From contig NZ_MQUQ01000007.1 of assembly GCF_001953865.1 (NCBI RefSeq), forward strand, positions 14,274-58,957: DNA of 44,684 bases. The letters are read 5' to 3'. Shown here in pieces: positions 9,258-17,641 of this stretch; position 1 is the first letter of the stretch, and each line of letters begins with the position of its first letter. A program made the translations under genes and the position numbers. Origin of the DNA: Amycolatopsis coloradensis (GTDB taxonomy: Bacteria; Actinomycetota; Actinomycetes; Mycobacteriales; Pseudonocardiaceae). A model generated the notes under the pieces. That model saw nothing but the letters and a program-made list of their open reading frames with translations, ran no database searches and had not been told where the DNA came from.

Positions 9258-10430
9258 ATGAGCGAACCCAAACCTATCCATGAGGACATCGATCTTGGTC
9301 GGGCCTGGCAGGTTGGCCGCCGGATCTACGTGCGGTGCGGCTACAACTCGTCGCTCGGTGAGCAACTACGTCAGCTCGGCGCGAACTGGGACCGCGATGA
9401 GAAGCGGCTCTGGGTCGGGTCAGGGAAGAAGCCGCGGGTGATCCCGCTCGTCCAGGCAGCCGACGAGCGCGTTCGGCAGATCGAGGAGATCAAGCAGCAG
9501 GGCCGATGGCTGACCATCCCCTACGAGGCGTCCGACATCCGCCACCGTGCCAAGGACGAGGCTGTGGGCGGCGTCTACGACGGCGATCGGAAACAGTGGG
9601 CCTTTCCCACCGATGAAGGTCTTGCCGAGATCCGAGAACTTATAGCCGAGCGTCGCCGTCGCGAGGAAGCCGCCGCCGAGGAGGCCAGGCTGCAGCGCAC
9701 GGAACACCAGCGGTCGATTAGGGAGACCGAGCAGGCCGAGGCGGAGCAGGAGAAGGCCAGCCGCCGTGAACGGCTTATCACCGCGTCCGGCCGGACTCCG
9801 ACAGGCGACGAGGCCGAGTTACGGGTGATCTCCACCCGTTTGATGAACAAGGCCACAGCCTGGACGATGGCCGAGCCGCTGGGAACGCTGGCGCGACTGC
9901 GTGACGGCCGCCGCGGCATCGTCGTCGACCGGAAGGTCTGGTTCACCGACGAAGAAATGGCGTCATCGGTCTGCTGGCATCGCGAGACACATGACGAGGC
10001 GCATTGGGACATCCTGCATACTCTCGCGATCGTGGAGCCCACTGCCGAGGAGCAGGCGGCGGACGACGCGGAGCGGGCAGCGCACGCCGACGCCGTCGAG
10101 ATCCACCAGATCATCGAGGCCGCAACTCGCGGCGGAGACATTACCCAGGGTTGGAATGGGATCGAGGATTCCCAGCGGGTCGGTGTCATCCGTTGCTGGT
10201 ACGGCACGGGCGAGCGGAACCCCGGTGGCACGCTGATCTTCACCACCGACGAACGCGTGGTTCTGCAGCATCCCGGCTACTACGACGACTACCTTCACAC
10301 CGAGCGAGTGTCGACCGATCCGGAACTGGTCGCGCGGGTCCGCGCGGTGCTCGCCAAGGGAAGCCGACAGCGGGAGCACGTCGACCAGCTGATTTACGAG
10401 TACGAGGTGGTATCGGGTGACCAGCCCTGA
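9258..10430 (+). CDS. Hypothetical protein with two DUF5710-like repeats and coiled coil
   Basis: A 390-aa product. Residues about 18-57 (RIYVRCGYNSSL, QLGANWDRDEKRLWVGSG) and about 76-118 (RWLTIPYEASDI, YDGDRKQWAFPTDE) are two copies of the short fold seen in DUF5710-like or HARP-like modules: a GAxWD or YDxxxKxW turn ending in an aromatic strand. These modules often accompany DNA-processing proteins on mobile elements. Residues about 125-190 are a Glu/Arg-rich coiled coil. The rest is mixed and unassigned. The ATG at 9258 follows GGAGAGTGCGCG. The gene overlaps the next by 14 nt. Probably cytoplasmic. Confidence 0.75.
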   Translation: MSEPKPIHEDIDLGRAWQVGRRIYVRCGYNSSLGEQLRQLGANWDRDEKRLWVGSGKKPRVIPLVQAADERVRQIEEIKQQGRWLTIPYEASDIRHRAKDEAVGGVYDGDRKQWAFPTDEGLAEIRELIAERRRREEAAAEEARLQRTEHQRSIRETEQAEAEQEKASRRERLITASGRTPTGDEAELRVISTRLMNKATAWTMAEPLGTLARLRDGRRGIVVDRKVWFTDEEMASSVCWHRETHDEAHWDILHTLAIVEPTAEEQAADDAERAAHADAVEIHQIIEAATRGGDITQGWNGIEDSQRVGVIRCWYGTGERNPGGTLIFTTDERVVLQHPGYYDDYLHTERVSTDPELVARVRAVLAKGSRQREHVDQLIYEYEVVSGDQP

Positions 10431-10731
10431 CCCGGGTCCGCCCCGGTGGCCGTTGACGCGCGTGGAGCTGGCCCGCCTTTACGGCGTCAGCCCGTCAACG
10501 GTGACCCGTGCCCTGGCAAGGGCCGAAGAACGGCACCGCGACGACCCGTCAGAGCCGGCGCCTCCCCGCCCCGTCAACCCCGACCAATCGATCTTGCGGT
10601 ACCTGCCCGACGAGTTCGATCGGTGGTGGCCGACCCGACCAGGAGTCGGCCGCCGACCTCGACCGCGACCAGCCGACCCACCTGCGCACACCGAGTCAAC
10701 CGAAGACCTGGAGGTAGAAGATCGTGCCTGA
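10417..10731 (+). CDS. Small helix-turn-helix protein
   Basis: A 104-aa product. Residues about 13-35 (TRVELARLYGVSPSTVTRAL) are a clear helix-turn-helix with a recognition helix starting at SPSTVTRA. The C-terminus is Pro/Arg/Asp-rich and likely disordered. GTG start inside the 3' end of the previous gene, with GAGGTGG upstream. It probably regulates its own operon or acts as a DNA-binding partner of its neighbours; the divergent palindrome at 9142 is one candidate site (inference). Confidence 0.75.
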   Translation: MTSPDPGPPRWPLTRVELARLYGVSPSTVTRALARAEERHRDDPSEPAPPRPVNPDQSILRYLPDEFDRWWPTRPGVGRRPRPRPADPPAHTESTEDLEVEDRA

Positions 10732-11587
10732 CCATGTCGATCCCGCCAAGGCGATTGCCGATGCCTACGGCGCGTACGCGATCGCCGGCCGCCCCTATCG
10801 CGGCGCGCTGCCCTCTGAGCTGGCCCCCTGGCACCTCTACATCCCCGACGGCGGCCACAGCATCCTGATTGTGACCGCGCAGGGCCAGGGCACCCAGGAC
10901 GCCGTGGCGGCGCCGGTGAAAGCCGTGCTGCGCGCGGGCTGGACCATCACGCCCGAGGGTTACGTGTTGTGCGAACTGCCGATCGATCCGGTACTGGGAT
11001 TGATCACCGAGCCTGCCGATTCCGAGTTCGACGCGGACAAGCCCGACTCGTCACCGCAGCTGTACAAGTACGCCGTCGGCGAGCTTTACAACCCCGGCAA
11101 GACCCGGTGGCCGGATGGCGCGTGCCAGTGGAAGTTGTCCGACCAAGGCGTCGAGATGGTGCTGTTCTTCGGAGCACCCACCAATGTGGAGATCAACGCG
11201 GTCAAGAAGGGCGACGCCCGGTTCGCTCTCCTCGCGGGCGAGCACGCGCTGATACTCGCCCACCGGTTTGATCCCCTCCCCTGGTCTGACACCCCCTGGC
11301 AGGCCTGCCGTCAGACCGACGCGCCCACCGGTCTTCCCCTCGTCGGCCCGGATGGTCACCTACTGGTGAGCGTGACCCTGGTCGATGCCAACACTGGGAT
11401 CATCAAGGCGATACGCGGCACGACATGGCCAGCCCGGTTCGTCGAGGCTCTGCGTGCCGCCATGGGCACCCAGGCGCGGAACAGGTCCACCGAGATCCAG
11501 GGCGCCACCGAGATCGACGCCTGGTACAGGCGGTATTCGACGACGACCGAGCTCGTGCGCGCCGCGGACATCAACACACGCGCCTGA
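10724..11587 (+). CDS. Hypothetical protein, third gene of the operon
   Basis: A 287-aa soluble protein with no signal peptide or membrane segment. The sequence is rich in PxG turns (GKTRWPDGACQW, GLPLVGPDGHLLVSV) and looks alpha/beta. No catalytic motif recognised. The GTG at 10724 overlaps the previous stop by 8 nt and has GGAGGT 10 nt upstream, so it is translationally coupled to the HTH gene. Function unknown. Confidence 0.75.
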   Translation: MPDHVDPAKAIADAYGAYAIAGRPYRGALPSELAPWHLYIPDGGHSILIVTAQGQGTQDAVAAPVKAVLRAGWTITPEGYVLCELPIDPVLGLITEPADSEFDADKPDSSPQLYKYAVGELYNPGKTRWPDGACQWKLSDQGVEMVLFFGAPTNVEINAVKKGDARFALLAGEHALILAHRFDPLPWSDTPWQACRQTDAPTGLPLVGPDGHLLVSVTLVDANTGIIKAIRGTTWPARFVEALRAAMGTQARNRSTEIQGATEIDAWYRRYSTTTELVRAADINTRA

Positions 11588-11696
11588 CGTCCGCTCCTCA
11601 CGGGGCTGGGCTGGGCGCGGTACAGAGCGCGGACGTGCCGCCCGGTCTCCACCGTGGCCGTTTTGTCGGTGGTACACGCTAGCCTGGTTTAGCTCG

Positions 11697-11744
11697 AGTG
11701 GTCCCTGCCTGTGCAGGGTTTGCCTCGCGTATGCGGGGATTCGC
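11697..11744. repeat. Two tandem type I-E-like repeat hairpins
   Basis: Two short hairpins lie 20 bp apart: CCCTGC-ctgt-GCAGGG (11703-11718) and CCTCGC-gtat-GCGGGG (11723-11738). Each has a 6-bp stem and a 4-nt loop, the geometry and GC pattern of actinobacterial type I-E CRISPR repeats. The first is preceded by GTGGT and the second followed by ATTC. There is no spacer-sized periodicity, so this is not an array. It lies 93 bp upstream of the gene at 11837. Confidence 0.35.
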
Positions 11745-11836
11745 AATGCAGCACCCGTCGCCGACGGGCGAGGATCTCGCGCCCGCGCGAGATGTCTGCT
11801 GCGATCCCGTGTTCATACAACAAAAGGACAAGCCCT

Positions 11837-11992
11837 TTGCGCCGCAACCAATTTTCGGGTTCGTGCCAGCGTTGCTGGCAGCACGTTCCGGCGAACGACG
11901 GCGTGCTGGACCGCAACGACGGCCGGTGGACGGTGCTTCATGACGGTGACTGCCCGCCTACTCCGGCGGCTACACCGGCCCGACGTGGGTGA
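11837..11992 (+). CDS. Zinc-knuckle N-terminal fragment of a frameshifted gene
   Basis: A 51-aa ORF with a TTG start and AAAAGGA 8 nt upstream. It encodes a small zinc-binding module: C-x2-C in SCQRCWQH and H-x3-C in HDGDCP, separated by DGRWTV. Such a module commonly sits at the N-terminus of longer actinobacterial proteins. It stops at 11992, but the +1-phase frame just before reads AYSGGYTGPTWVIDAS, which looks like true coding sequence and flows into the next ORF. I infer that a one-base indel near 11950-11985 split one gene. Confidence 0.55.
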   Translation: MRRNQFSGSCQRCWQHVPANDGVLDRNDGRWTVLHDGDCPPTPAATPARRG

Positions 11993-12513
11993 TCGACGCC
12001 AGCGAGCCCGGCACCCCGGATCGCACGCCCGGATCGCTCTGGCAGATCGGCGATGTCCTGCGGGCGAAGGTCCCTTCGGTCGAGCATCCGGTTCCCGAGG
12101 ACTCCCCCGGCCGCTGCGGCGAACCAGGCGGCGTCTGGGTGTCGCTGATCGTCAGCGTGCTGGCGGAGGCGGAGCCGCAGTTCATCCGCGACGAGGACGG
12201 CGACAGTCCCGCCGCGCTGTTCGGTGAGGACGGCTGGTGGTTCCGGGCGAAAGTCCGTCCCGCCACCGCCGAGAAGGCCGCTCCCCTGCTCGCCGAGGAA
12301 GCCAGCGCCGCACGGCGACGGGACCTGGAGCGCCGCCGCCTGGCGGAGTTCGCGTTCGGCTACGGGCGCATCGACGACGGCGAGGTCCCCGCCGAGCCGG
12401 ACACCTCCGCCGCGGTAGCGGTGCCCTTCGGCGCGGAGTCGCGTCGGCGGGGCTGGCCACCGGACCGCCTGCTGGTCGACCAGCAGGCAGGTGTGGTGTG
12501 GTGTGGTCGCTGA
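11989..12513 (+). CDS. Middle segment of the frameshifted 11837-13604 gene
   Basis: As an independent ORF it starts with the GTG at 11989 in a GTGA overlap and gives 174 aa. Motifs include GSLWQIGDVLRAK, a WVSLIV strand, GEDGWWFRAK and a charged helix EEASAARRRDLERRR. Its coding-like sequence extends upstream of the GTG to about 11950, which argues against a genuine start there. It ends in GVVWCGR just after three GGTGT units; with two units, it would read straight into the next ORF. Function unknown. Confidence 0.55.
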   Translation: MIDASEPGTPDRTPGSLWQIGDVLRAKVPSVEHPVPEDSPGRCGEPGGVWVSLIVSVLAEAEPQFIRDEDGDSPAALFGEDGWWFRAKVRPATAEKAAPLLAEEASAARRRDLERRRLAEFAFGYGRIDDGEVPAEPDTSAAVAVPFGAESRRRGWPPDRLLVDQQAGVVWCGR

Positions 12514-13604
12514 CCTACCACGGGGCCGATGGCGATGACTGGTCGCTCAACAACCTCGGCCCGTACGTGGCGTGGCGGCAGCCCCTGACCCCGCGTCGGG
12601 CCGAGGTGATCCGCGCGTTGCGCGAGGAATACGAGCTCGCCACCTGGCAGTCGGAACTGCGGATCGGGCCCGCTGCCGCGCGGCGACTGCTCGACGCGGG
12701 CTGGGACTACAGCCGCGCGCGGATTCTGCGGTGCTTCGCGCTGTCGGACGAGACCGACGCCGCCGCGTTCCTCGCGCGATCACGCGAGGACTGGGACAGC
12801 GCGGGATGGCTCGACATGAACAGCGCGCTCTACGGGCATCGCGTCCTGCCCGCCGACGCCGCCCGGCTCGCCGACGCCGGGATCGGCCACGCCGCGATGT
12901 GCGATCTGCGCGAGGCCGGGCACACCACCGTCGAGCAGCAGATCGCCGCGACCCCGCCGGACGTCCCGGACACCCCGGGGCGGATCATCCTGCGCCCGCA
13001 CCGCAACGCGTCCCGGATGACCGGTATCAAGGTCACCACTGATCCGGAGCTCGCGCGGCAGTGGGTAAGCACCCGCCGGACCTATTGGTGGCCCGGGGCA
13101 GTCGAGCACTCCCCCGGCGTCCGGCCCGTCCACGTGGTCCGGACCGGAGGCCTGCGGGGAGGCTGGTCGTTGTGGGATGACGGAGCGCTCGTGCGCGGCG
13201 CGGACTGGCTGGAGATCTATCAGCCGGAACGACGCGAAAGCCTGTCCGCACCAGCTCCCGCCGGGTTGCCGGACGCGGCCGCGCACGCCATCGGTCTGGT
13301 GGCCACGTGCAGCAACACCGCGTGTCGTGATCGCGCGATCTGGCATCCGCTGCGCGACGCGGTCACCCACGCCGAGACGATCGTGGAACAGGACCAGTCC
13401 GATCGGGTGTCGTGGACGAGCACGAAAGCCCTGTACCGGCACGACTACACCCTGATCGACGGAAGCGTGCGGAGCCTGTGGCAGCTCCACAGCAGCGAGG
13501 GTGGCATGTCGTCCGGCGGGGACGGTGAGTTCGACGAACGTCACGAGCTCTGGCCGGCGGAGGCCCTCGCGCGTGCCGCCTACGCGCAACACTCGCTCGG
13601 GTGA
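12498..13604 (+). CDS. C-terminal segment of the frameshifted gene, DGDDWSxNN type
   Basis: If independent, the GTG at 12498 gives 368 aa, though no good ribosome site precedes it. The start of the segment (WSLTYHGADGDDWSLNN) recalls a motif found inside longer actinobacterial hypothetical proteins, which supports one ancestral gene. Further motifs are a helical region (AARLADAGIGHAAMCDL), a TYWWPG turn, and a C-terminal domain with CSNTACRD and a WTSTKALYRHDYTL strand. The frame is open for more than 360 codons with normal GC bias. No catalytic motif is evident. Confidence 0.65.
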   Translation: MVWSLTYHGADGDDWSLNNLGPYVAWRQPLTPRRAEVIRALREEYELATWQSELRIGPAAARRLLDAGWDYSRARILRCFALSDETDAAAFLARSREDWDSAGWLDMNSALYGHRVLPADAARLADAGIGHAAMCDLREAGHTTVEQQIAATPPDVPDTPGRIILRPHRNASRMTGIKVTTDPELARQWVSTRRTYWWPGAVEHSPGVRPVHVVRTGGLRGGWSLWDDGALVRGADWLEIYQPERRESLSAPAPAGLPDAAAHAIGLVATCSNTACRDRAIWHPLRDAVTHAETIVEQDQSDRVSWTSTKALYRHDYTLIDGSVRSLWQLHSSEGGMSSGGDGEFDERHELWPAEALARAAYAQHSLG

Positions 13605-13677
13605 CGCCGCGCGGGAACCCAGAACGCGCCCTGGCGTGACGACGCCGACCACTCGTTCTGATCTCTATCGTGGCGTG

Positions 13678-14343
13678 GTGAACAAGATGATTCTGCGCCT
13701 CGGGGCTCGCGAACTCGCGGATATGGCGGTCCTGTTCGTTGGTCCCGAGATGGGAATGCAGCGCCGGTATGACCCCGGCTGGGGCGCTTTGATCGAGATC
13801 GCTGGCGTGGTCCGGGCGCTGGAGGCGGTCGCCGCGGGCGAGGTGCCCGTCGACCAGGTGCGGCAGGAACTGGTGGATCTCGCTGAACGAGCGGAGGGGG
13901 CATGGCTCGCGGATCAGCTGCCCGAGGTTGCCGAGGTGGCGACGTCGAGTTCGATCCGGTGCGTCGGTGACTGCCCGGCCTGCGAGGCTGCGCGACCGGA
14001 GTTCGATGCGCACAACGACGAGTATCAGCGCCGGGTCGATCGTGCCCGTCACCTGGACCGGTACCCGTTCGCGGTCTCGAAATCGTCGATTCACACTTCC
14101 TCCTGCCACATGGCGAAGCAAGGCCTCGGGATCAGCCCTGCTCGGGCCGATGACGGCGGAGGACTGCTGTACCGCCACAAGTTGCGTTCCTTCGTACATG
14201 GGTTTCGGGGCGACATGACGCTGCCCTGTCTCCTGGTCACCGACGACGAGTTGTCGCGGTGGCGGGCAGAACGGACCGGTCCTGAGGGCGGCCGCCGGTA
14301 TCGCTTGTGCAAGATCTGCGATCCTCACGTGCCGCTGGTGTAG
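13678..14343 (+). CDS. Cys/His-rich hypothetical protein
   Basis: A 221-aa product. The helical N-terminal half (LIEIAGVVRALEAVAAGE) precedes a C-terminal half with zinc-ligand-like pairs: GDCPACEAARPEFDAH (about 99-114), SSCHMAK (about 140) and the terminal CKICDPH. This looks like a structural zinc-binding fold. No family recognised. The start is uncertain: GTG at 13675 or 13678, or ATG at 13687, none with a clear Shine-Dalgarno. A TATCGT-like element directly upstream would allow a leaderless message. Confidence 0.65.
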   Translation: MNKMILRLGARELADMAVLFVGPEMGMQRRYDPGWGALIEIAGVVRALEAVAAGEVPVDQVRQELVDLAERAEGAWLADQLPEVAEVATSSSIRCVGDCPACEAARPEFDAHNDEYQRRVDRARHLDRYPFAVSKSSIHTSSCHMAKQGLGISPARADDGGGLLYRHKLRSFVHGFRGDMTLPCLLVTDDELSRWRAERTGPEGGRRYRLCKICDPHVPLV

Positions 14344-14658
14344 CACGAGGACGACCAGGCGCGGGCCGCGTCGCCGCGGCGGCGCGGCGCTGTCGACCGG
14401 GCTGCCACGGCCACCGACGATCCGTCGTGGACACCAGCGGGGGCGGGTTTCGTGGGGATCTGGTAGCTTGCCGTCGCACGGGCACTTCCGAGGCCCAGCG
14501 ATGACGTGCCACAGGTCGTTCCCGGCGGTGGCGCCGAGCCGAAGCCGGCCCTGTGGGCAGCACGGACCACCGACGATCATCCGCGTGACGCAGTTTCGTT
14601 GCACGCCTGAGCCTGACGTCGGTCGCTGCCGGGACGACCGCACGGTCAGGAGCCTGTA
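14344..14658. other. Gene-free spacer
   Basis: 315 bases between two plus-strand unknowns. No ORF with coding bias, no strong hairpin. It presumably carries the promoter of the gene at 14659, but I cannot place it. Confidence 0.4.
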
Positions 14659-15681
14659 GTGCCTACCGCTTTGCACCGCCGCGACCACATCCGCCGCCGC
14701 CGCGCGCTCACCCTGGAGAATCACCAGCGCGCCGCGGTCGAGTACCAGCAGCACGGCGTGCTGCCCTCCACCCGGCCGATCCTGCTGGGCTTACCGCAGC
14801 GCAGGCTGGAATACGACGTGCTGATGTGCCTGGGCCGGGGAACTGTGGCCACGGACGCCAGCTGGCCGGACGGCACCGTGCTCGGGATCCGCTCGGTCAC
14901 CCCGCGCATGACCGAACTGCGGATCGACGTCCACCCCGACGCGATGATCCCCTTCCTGCACGCCGTCCTGCCGGTCATCCGCTACACCGACATCGAGACA
15001 CGCCAGGCCGTGGCTCACGACACCGGTGGTAACCGCCAGAACACCCGTCTCCTGTGGGGCAGTCGTGACACCGCGACCGCGCTGGGCGCCCCCTATCTGC
15101 GGCCCCGGATGAGCAGCGACGGGCTGGAGTTCTACAGGCTCCACGACGATCCGATGGTCCCCTGCCGCATCGTTCTCCCCGGCATCACCGAAATCAACTG
15201 GCCGCAACTTTCCGGGCAGCTGCTCGGGATGTATGCCGCGCACGAGGATCCGGTCTGGTGGGACCTGCACTGGCCCGTCGACGTGGAGGGCCGCCGCTAC
15301 GCCGCGGGCGAGGAAGCCAGAAGACGCGGACTCTTCCATACCCGGTCGAGCAACCTGCTCCGCCGGATCGGCTTGCTGCGCGAGCACAACCCGCGCGCGA
15401 TCGCTGTCGATACCGGTGGCTTCGGTGCCACCGGTCCTGTCTTCGACACACCGGGGTGGCCTGATCGTCGTCCCGGCCTGCTCGCGGTACGCCTGGACCC
15501 CGAGATTCACCAGGCCGGCACGGATCCGGGGCCGATTGCCTGGCTGCCCGCCGCCGAGTTCGGCGATCCGGCCCAGCCCGACCTGATCGCCCTCCGATCA
15601 CGGTCCCGCGCGGACCTGCGCTTCTCCGACGACGAGTTGTACGAGCGCTACATGCCCGAGCGTTTTCCCCCCGGCCTGTGA
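14659..15681 (+). CDS. Hypothetical protein (340 aa)
   Basis: A soluble 340-aa protein. The basic N-terminus (RRDHIRRRRALTLENHQRAA) is followed by LLGLPQRRLEYDVLMCLGRG, a run containing DVHPDAMIPFLHAVLPVI, and a C-terminal segment with DPVWWDLHWPVD. No transmembrane helix or signal peptide, and no motif I can tie to a known enzyme. GTG start with AGGAG 7 nt upstream; normal codon bias. It stands alone on the plus strand and converges with the NUDIX operon. Confidence 0.7.
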   Translation: MPTALHRRDHIRRRRALTLENHQRAAVEYQQHGVLPSTRPILLGLPQRRLEYDVLMCLGRGTVATDASWPDGTVLGIRSVTPRMTELRIDVHPDAMIPFLHAVLPVIRYTDIETRQAVAHDTGGNRQNTRLLWGSRDTATALGAPYLRPRMSSDGLEFYRLHDDPMVPCRIVLPGITEINWPQLSGQLLGMYAAHEDPVWWDLHWPVDVEGRRYAAGEEARRRGLFHTRSSNLLRRIGLLREHNPRAIAVDTGGFGATGPVFDTPGWPDRRPGLLAVRLDPEIHQAGTDPGPIAWLPAAEFGDPAQPDLIALRSRSRADLRFSDDELYERYMPERFPPGL

Positions 15682-15964
15682 ACACCGTCCCTCGCCGCCG
15701 GGTACACGTGACCGGGCATCACGGCGCCGTCCGCCACCGACGATGGACGAGGCCGCTATCAGCGTCGGCGCCTGCCGATCCGCTCATACGGGGCGTCGTG
15801 ACCTGCGCTCCCCTACATTGCTCGATGAACTCGTCTGCTGAGGACCGCGTCGAGGAACTGCGCAGATCGACCTGCTTCACTACCGGGCCGACGGTGATGG
15901 AGGCCTGCTGCGGTTCTGGCTGCAGAACTCCATCACCGGCGCCTGCCCTCCGGCCCGACGTCTG

Positions 15965-16462
15965 CTACACAGGAGCCGCGGCGAAGCCGAATTCTCGTAG
16001 CACGCGTGCGTTCTGTGCGTCGTTCCACGCCTGCTCGATGAAGTCGAGTGCGTCGCCGGGCAGATGCTGCGGGTCGGCCCAGACGAGTTCGGTGCATTTG
16101 TGCGGCTCGCGGATCTCCGGGGTGCCGTCCCACGACCGGGTGGTGAAGAAGATGTCCACCCGAGGCTCCTGGGAGTTGCGGAACATCGTGCCGGCGGGCC
16201 GCAGTTCGGCCGGGTCGAGGGTGACGCCGAGTTCCTCGGCGACTTCACGGACCGCGCAGGTGGTCGGGGTTTCACCGAGATCGACGTGCCCGGCGGGAAG
16301 ACCGAGCTGCCCGTCTGCGTACCCGGAACCGGCACGCCGCATCAGTAGCACTTTCTCTTCCGGTAGTTCGCCCCCGCAGTCCATTTCCTGGATGAGGAAG
16401 ACGTGTACGGCGAGGGGGTAGCGGTCGTGTTTGGTGTCGAACACGTACTGCGGGGCGGCCAT
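15965..16462 (-). CDS. NUDIX hydrolase
   Basis: A 165-aa NUDIX protein. The Nudix box is intact: GHVDLGETPTTCAVREVAEE, fitting G-x5-E-x7-REUxEExGU with all metal-binding glutamates. NUDIX enzymes hydrolyse nucleoside diphosphates linked to another group, such as oxidised or non-canonical nucleotides; the substrate here cannot be read from sequence. The ATG at 16462 has GAGGAG, which overlaps the stop of the upstream reductase fragment, so the two are co-transcribed. A nucleotide-pool link to that fragment is possible but unproven. Confidence 0.9.
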   Translation of the reverse strand: MAAPQYVFDTKHDRYPLAVHVFLIQEMDCGGELPEEKVLLMRRAGSGYADGQLGLPAGHVDLGETPTTCAVREVAEELGVTLDPAELRPAGTMFRNSQEPRVDIFFTTRSWDGTPEIREPHKCTELVWADPQHLPGDALDFIEQAWNDAQNARVLREFGFAAAPV

Positions 16463-16470
16463 GGGTCTCC

Positions 16471-17064
16471 TCAGCTGGCGGACGCGGTGGCGAGGGCTTG
16501 CGGCTGGATGTCGCGTGATCCGTCGACGTAGACGGTAATGCCTTTGCAGCCGAGCTCGAACGCGGTGGTGTAGGTGTCGTACACGTCGATCGACCGCGCC
16601 GAGGCGGGCAGGTTGACGGTCTTGGACACCGCCTCGTCCACGCAGGCCTGCACGGCGGCCGCCATCGCCAGGTGCCCGGCCGGGCTGATCTGTGTCGCGG
16701 TCGCCAGCACGGCCCGCAGCCGCGCGGGCAGCGCCGGGTCAGCGGGGAGCCGGCCGTGGACGGACACGAACCCGAGCACGTCGGTCCGGCCCGCGCGCGT
16801 GAGCGCCGCGACGACCCCGCCCCGCTGCTGTCCGGGCAGGTCGTCGGAGAGGCGGAACAGCGGCTCGATCCCGGTCGACGCGTGCACGACCGGCGCCGAG
16901 CGCCCGGTCGGCGGCACCGCGATCGTGGAGGAGTTCCGCAGCAGCCCGGTGGTGGCGATCTCGTCGGCGAGGGCGGCCCAGTCGCCGCGGGTCACGCTGT
17001 CCACCTCGAGGTCGGCGAAGCGGCGCAGGAAGGCGGGGTCGGTCCTCGACCATGTGCGGGGCAC
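16471..17064 (-). CDS. C-terminal fragment of class II (B12-dependent) ribonucleotide reductase
   Basis: A 197-aa ORF. LLRNSSTIAVPPTG, ASTGIEPLF, AVSKTVNLPA and LGCKGITVYVDGSR match, in order, the final part of the NrdJ barrel. Full NrdJ is 700 or more residues and catalyses NDP/NTP reduction using adenosylcobalamin. The active-site cysteines of the missing part are absent, so reductase activity is not expected. Its GTG start falls inside the remnant of an AlbA_2 gene read in another frame, marking a recombination junction near 17045. It may be a decaying fragment or a small derivative kept with the NUDIX gene 8 nt downstream. Confidence 0.7.
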   Translation of the reverse strand: MPRTWSRTDPAFLRRFADLEVDSVTRGDWAALADEIATTGLLRNSSTIAVPPTGRSAPVVHASTGIEPLFRLSDDLPGQQRGGVVAALTRAGRTDVLGFVSVHGRLPADPALPARLRAVLATATQISPAGHLAMAAAVQACVDEAVSKTVNLPASARSIDVYDTYTTAFELGCKGITVYVDGSRDIQPQALATASAS

Positions 17065-17463
17065 TCGCCGAGGAATGCACGGCTATCAGCAGGCAAGGCC
17101 GCTGTTCCTGCTCGTCGCGAACAACATCGACAACGACGTTCAGGGGCGGCTTGACCCGGTTCTCCGCGACCTGACTGATCCGGTCCCGCAGGCCCTCGGG
17201 GTCCTCGACCCCCACCAGACCGGACGAATCGCTGATCTTGTCGATGGCGCCGATCACGAGCAGACCGCCCTCGACGCTCAGCGAGGCAAGATCTTTCGCC
17301 AGTTCACCGCTGGTGTTCTTGCCTCGCGGGATGTCCTGTTTGTCTCGACCCACTGGTTCTCCCCCAGCACGCCGGCGTCCACCGCGGCACACAACTGCTG
17401 CCAGGTATCGATCTGCACAGGGGAACGTCCGGGGCCAACGTAGAACGAACGCGACGGTCGCAT
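17042..17463 (-). pseudogene. Truncated, frameshifted AlbA_2 (Schlafen-type) domain gene
   Basis: Two frames together spell one AlbA_2 N-terminal domain. The first, from an ATG at 17463, gives a helix DTWQQLCAAVDAGVLGENQ then WVET. The second gives GELAKDLASLSVEGGLLVIG and ends at SASAPHMVED. The switch falls in 17332-17342 and needs one base restored (WVE-x-KQDIP). After HMVED the family normally continues, but here the reading passes into the NrdJ-like fragment, so the 3' part is lost. AlbA_2 domains occur in Schlafen-like and transcription-related proteins. Not expected to be functional. Confidence 0.7.
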
Positions 17464-17641
17464 CGCAACAGTCTGCCCGACTCCGCTCCGCCAGCACGCT
17501 GTCGTCGGGGCGCGCCGCCTCGTTGAGCCAGAAACCTTGTGCGCGCGACCCCGGCCAGACGGGGCCGTTGTCAGGGCGGCGGCTGAACGGGCGACTGGAG
17601 CACCTCGGCACGTCCGCCATCGGCGATGAGGCCGAGAGGGA

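Noticed and set aside
11697..11744. CRISPR array
   Set aside because: Only two non-identical hairpins 20 bp apart; no spacer periodicity.
17332..17342. Programmed -1 ribosomal frameshifting at CAAACAGGACA
   Set aside because: It does not fit the X-XXY-YYZ slippery heptamer, the AlbA_2 product would still be truncated, and no downstream structure stands out. Kept only as an alternative to an indel.
16739..17620. 293-aa minus-strand frame across the AlbA_2/NrdJ junction
   Set aside because: Only about 90 residues are AlbA_2-like; the C-terminal third is an Arg-rich shadow of the NrdJ fragment.
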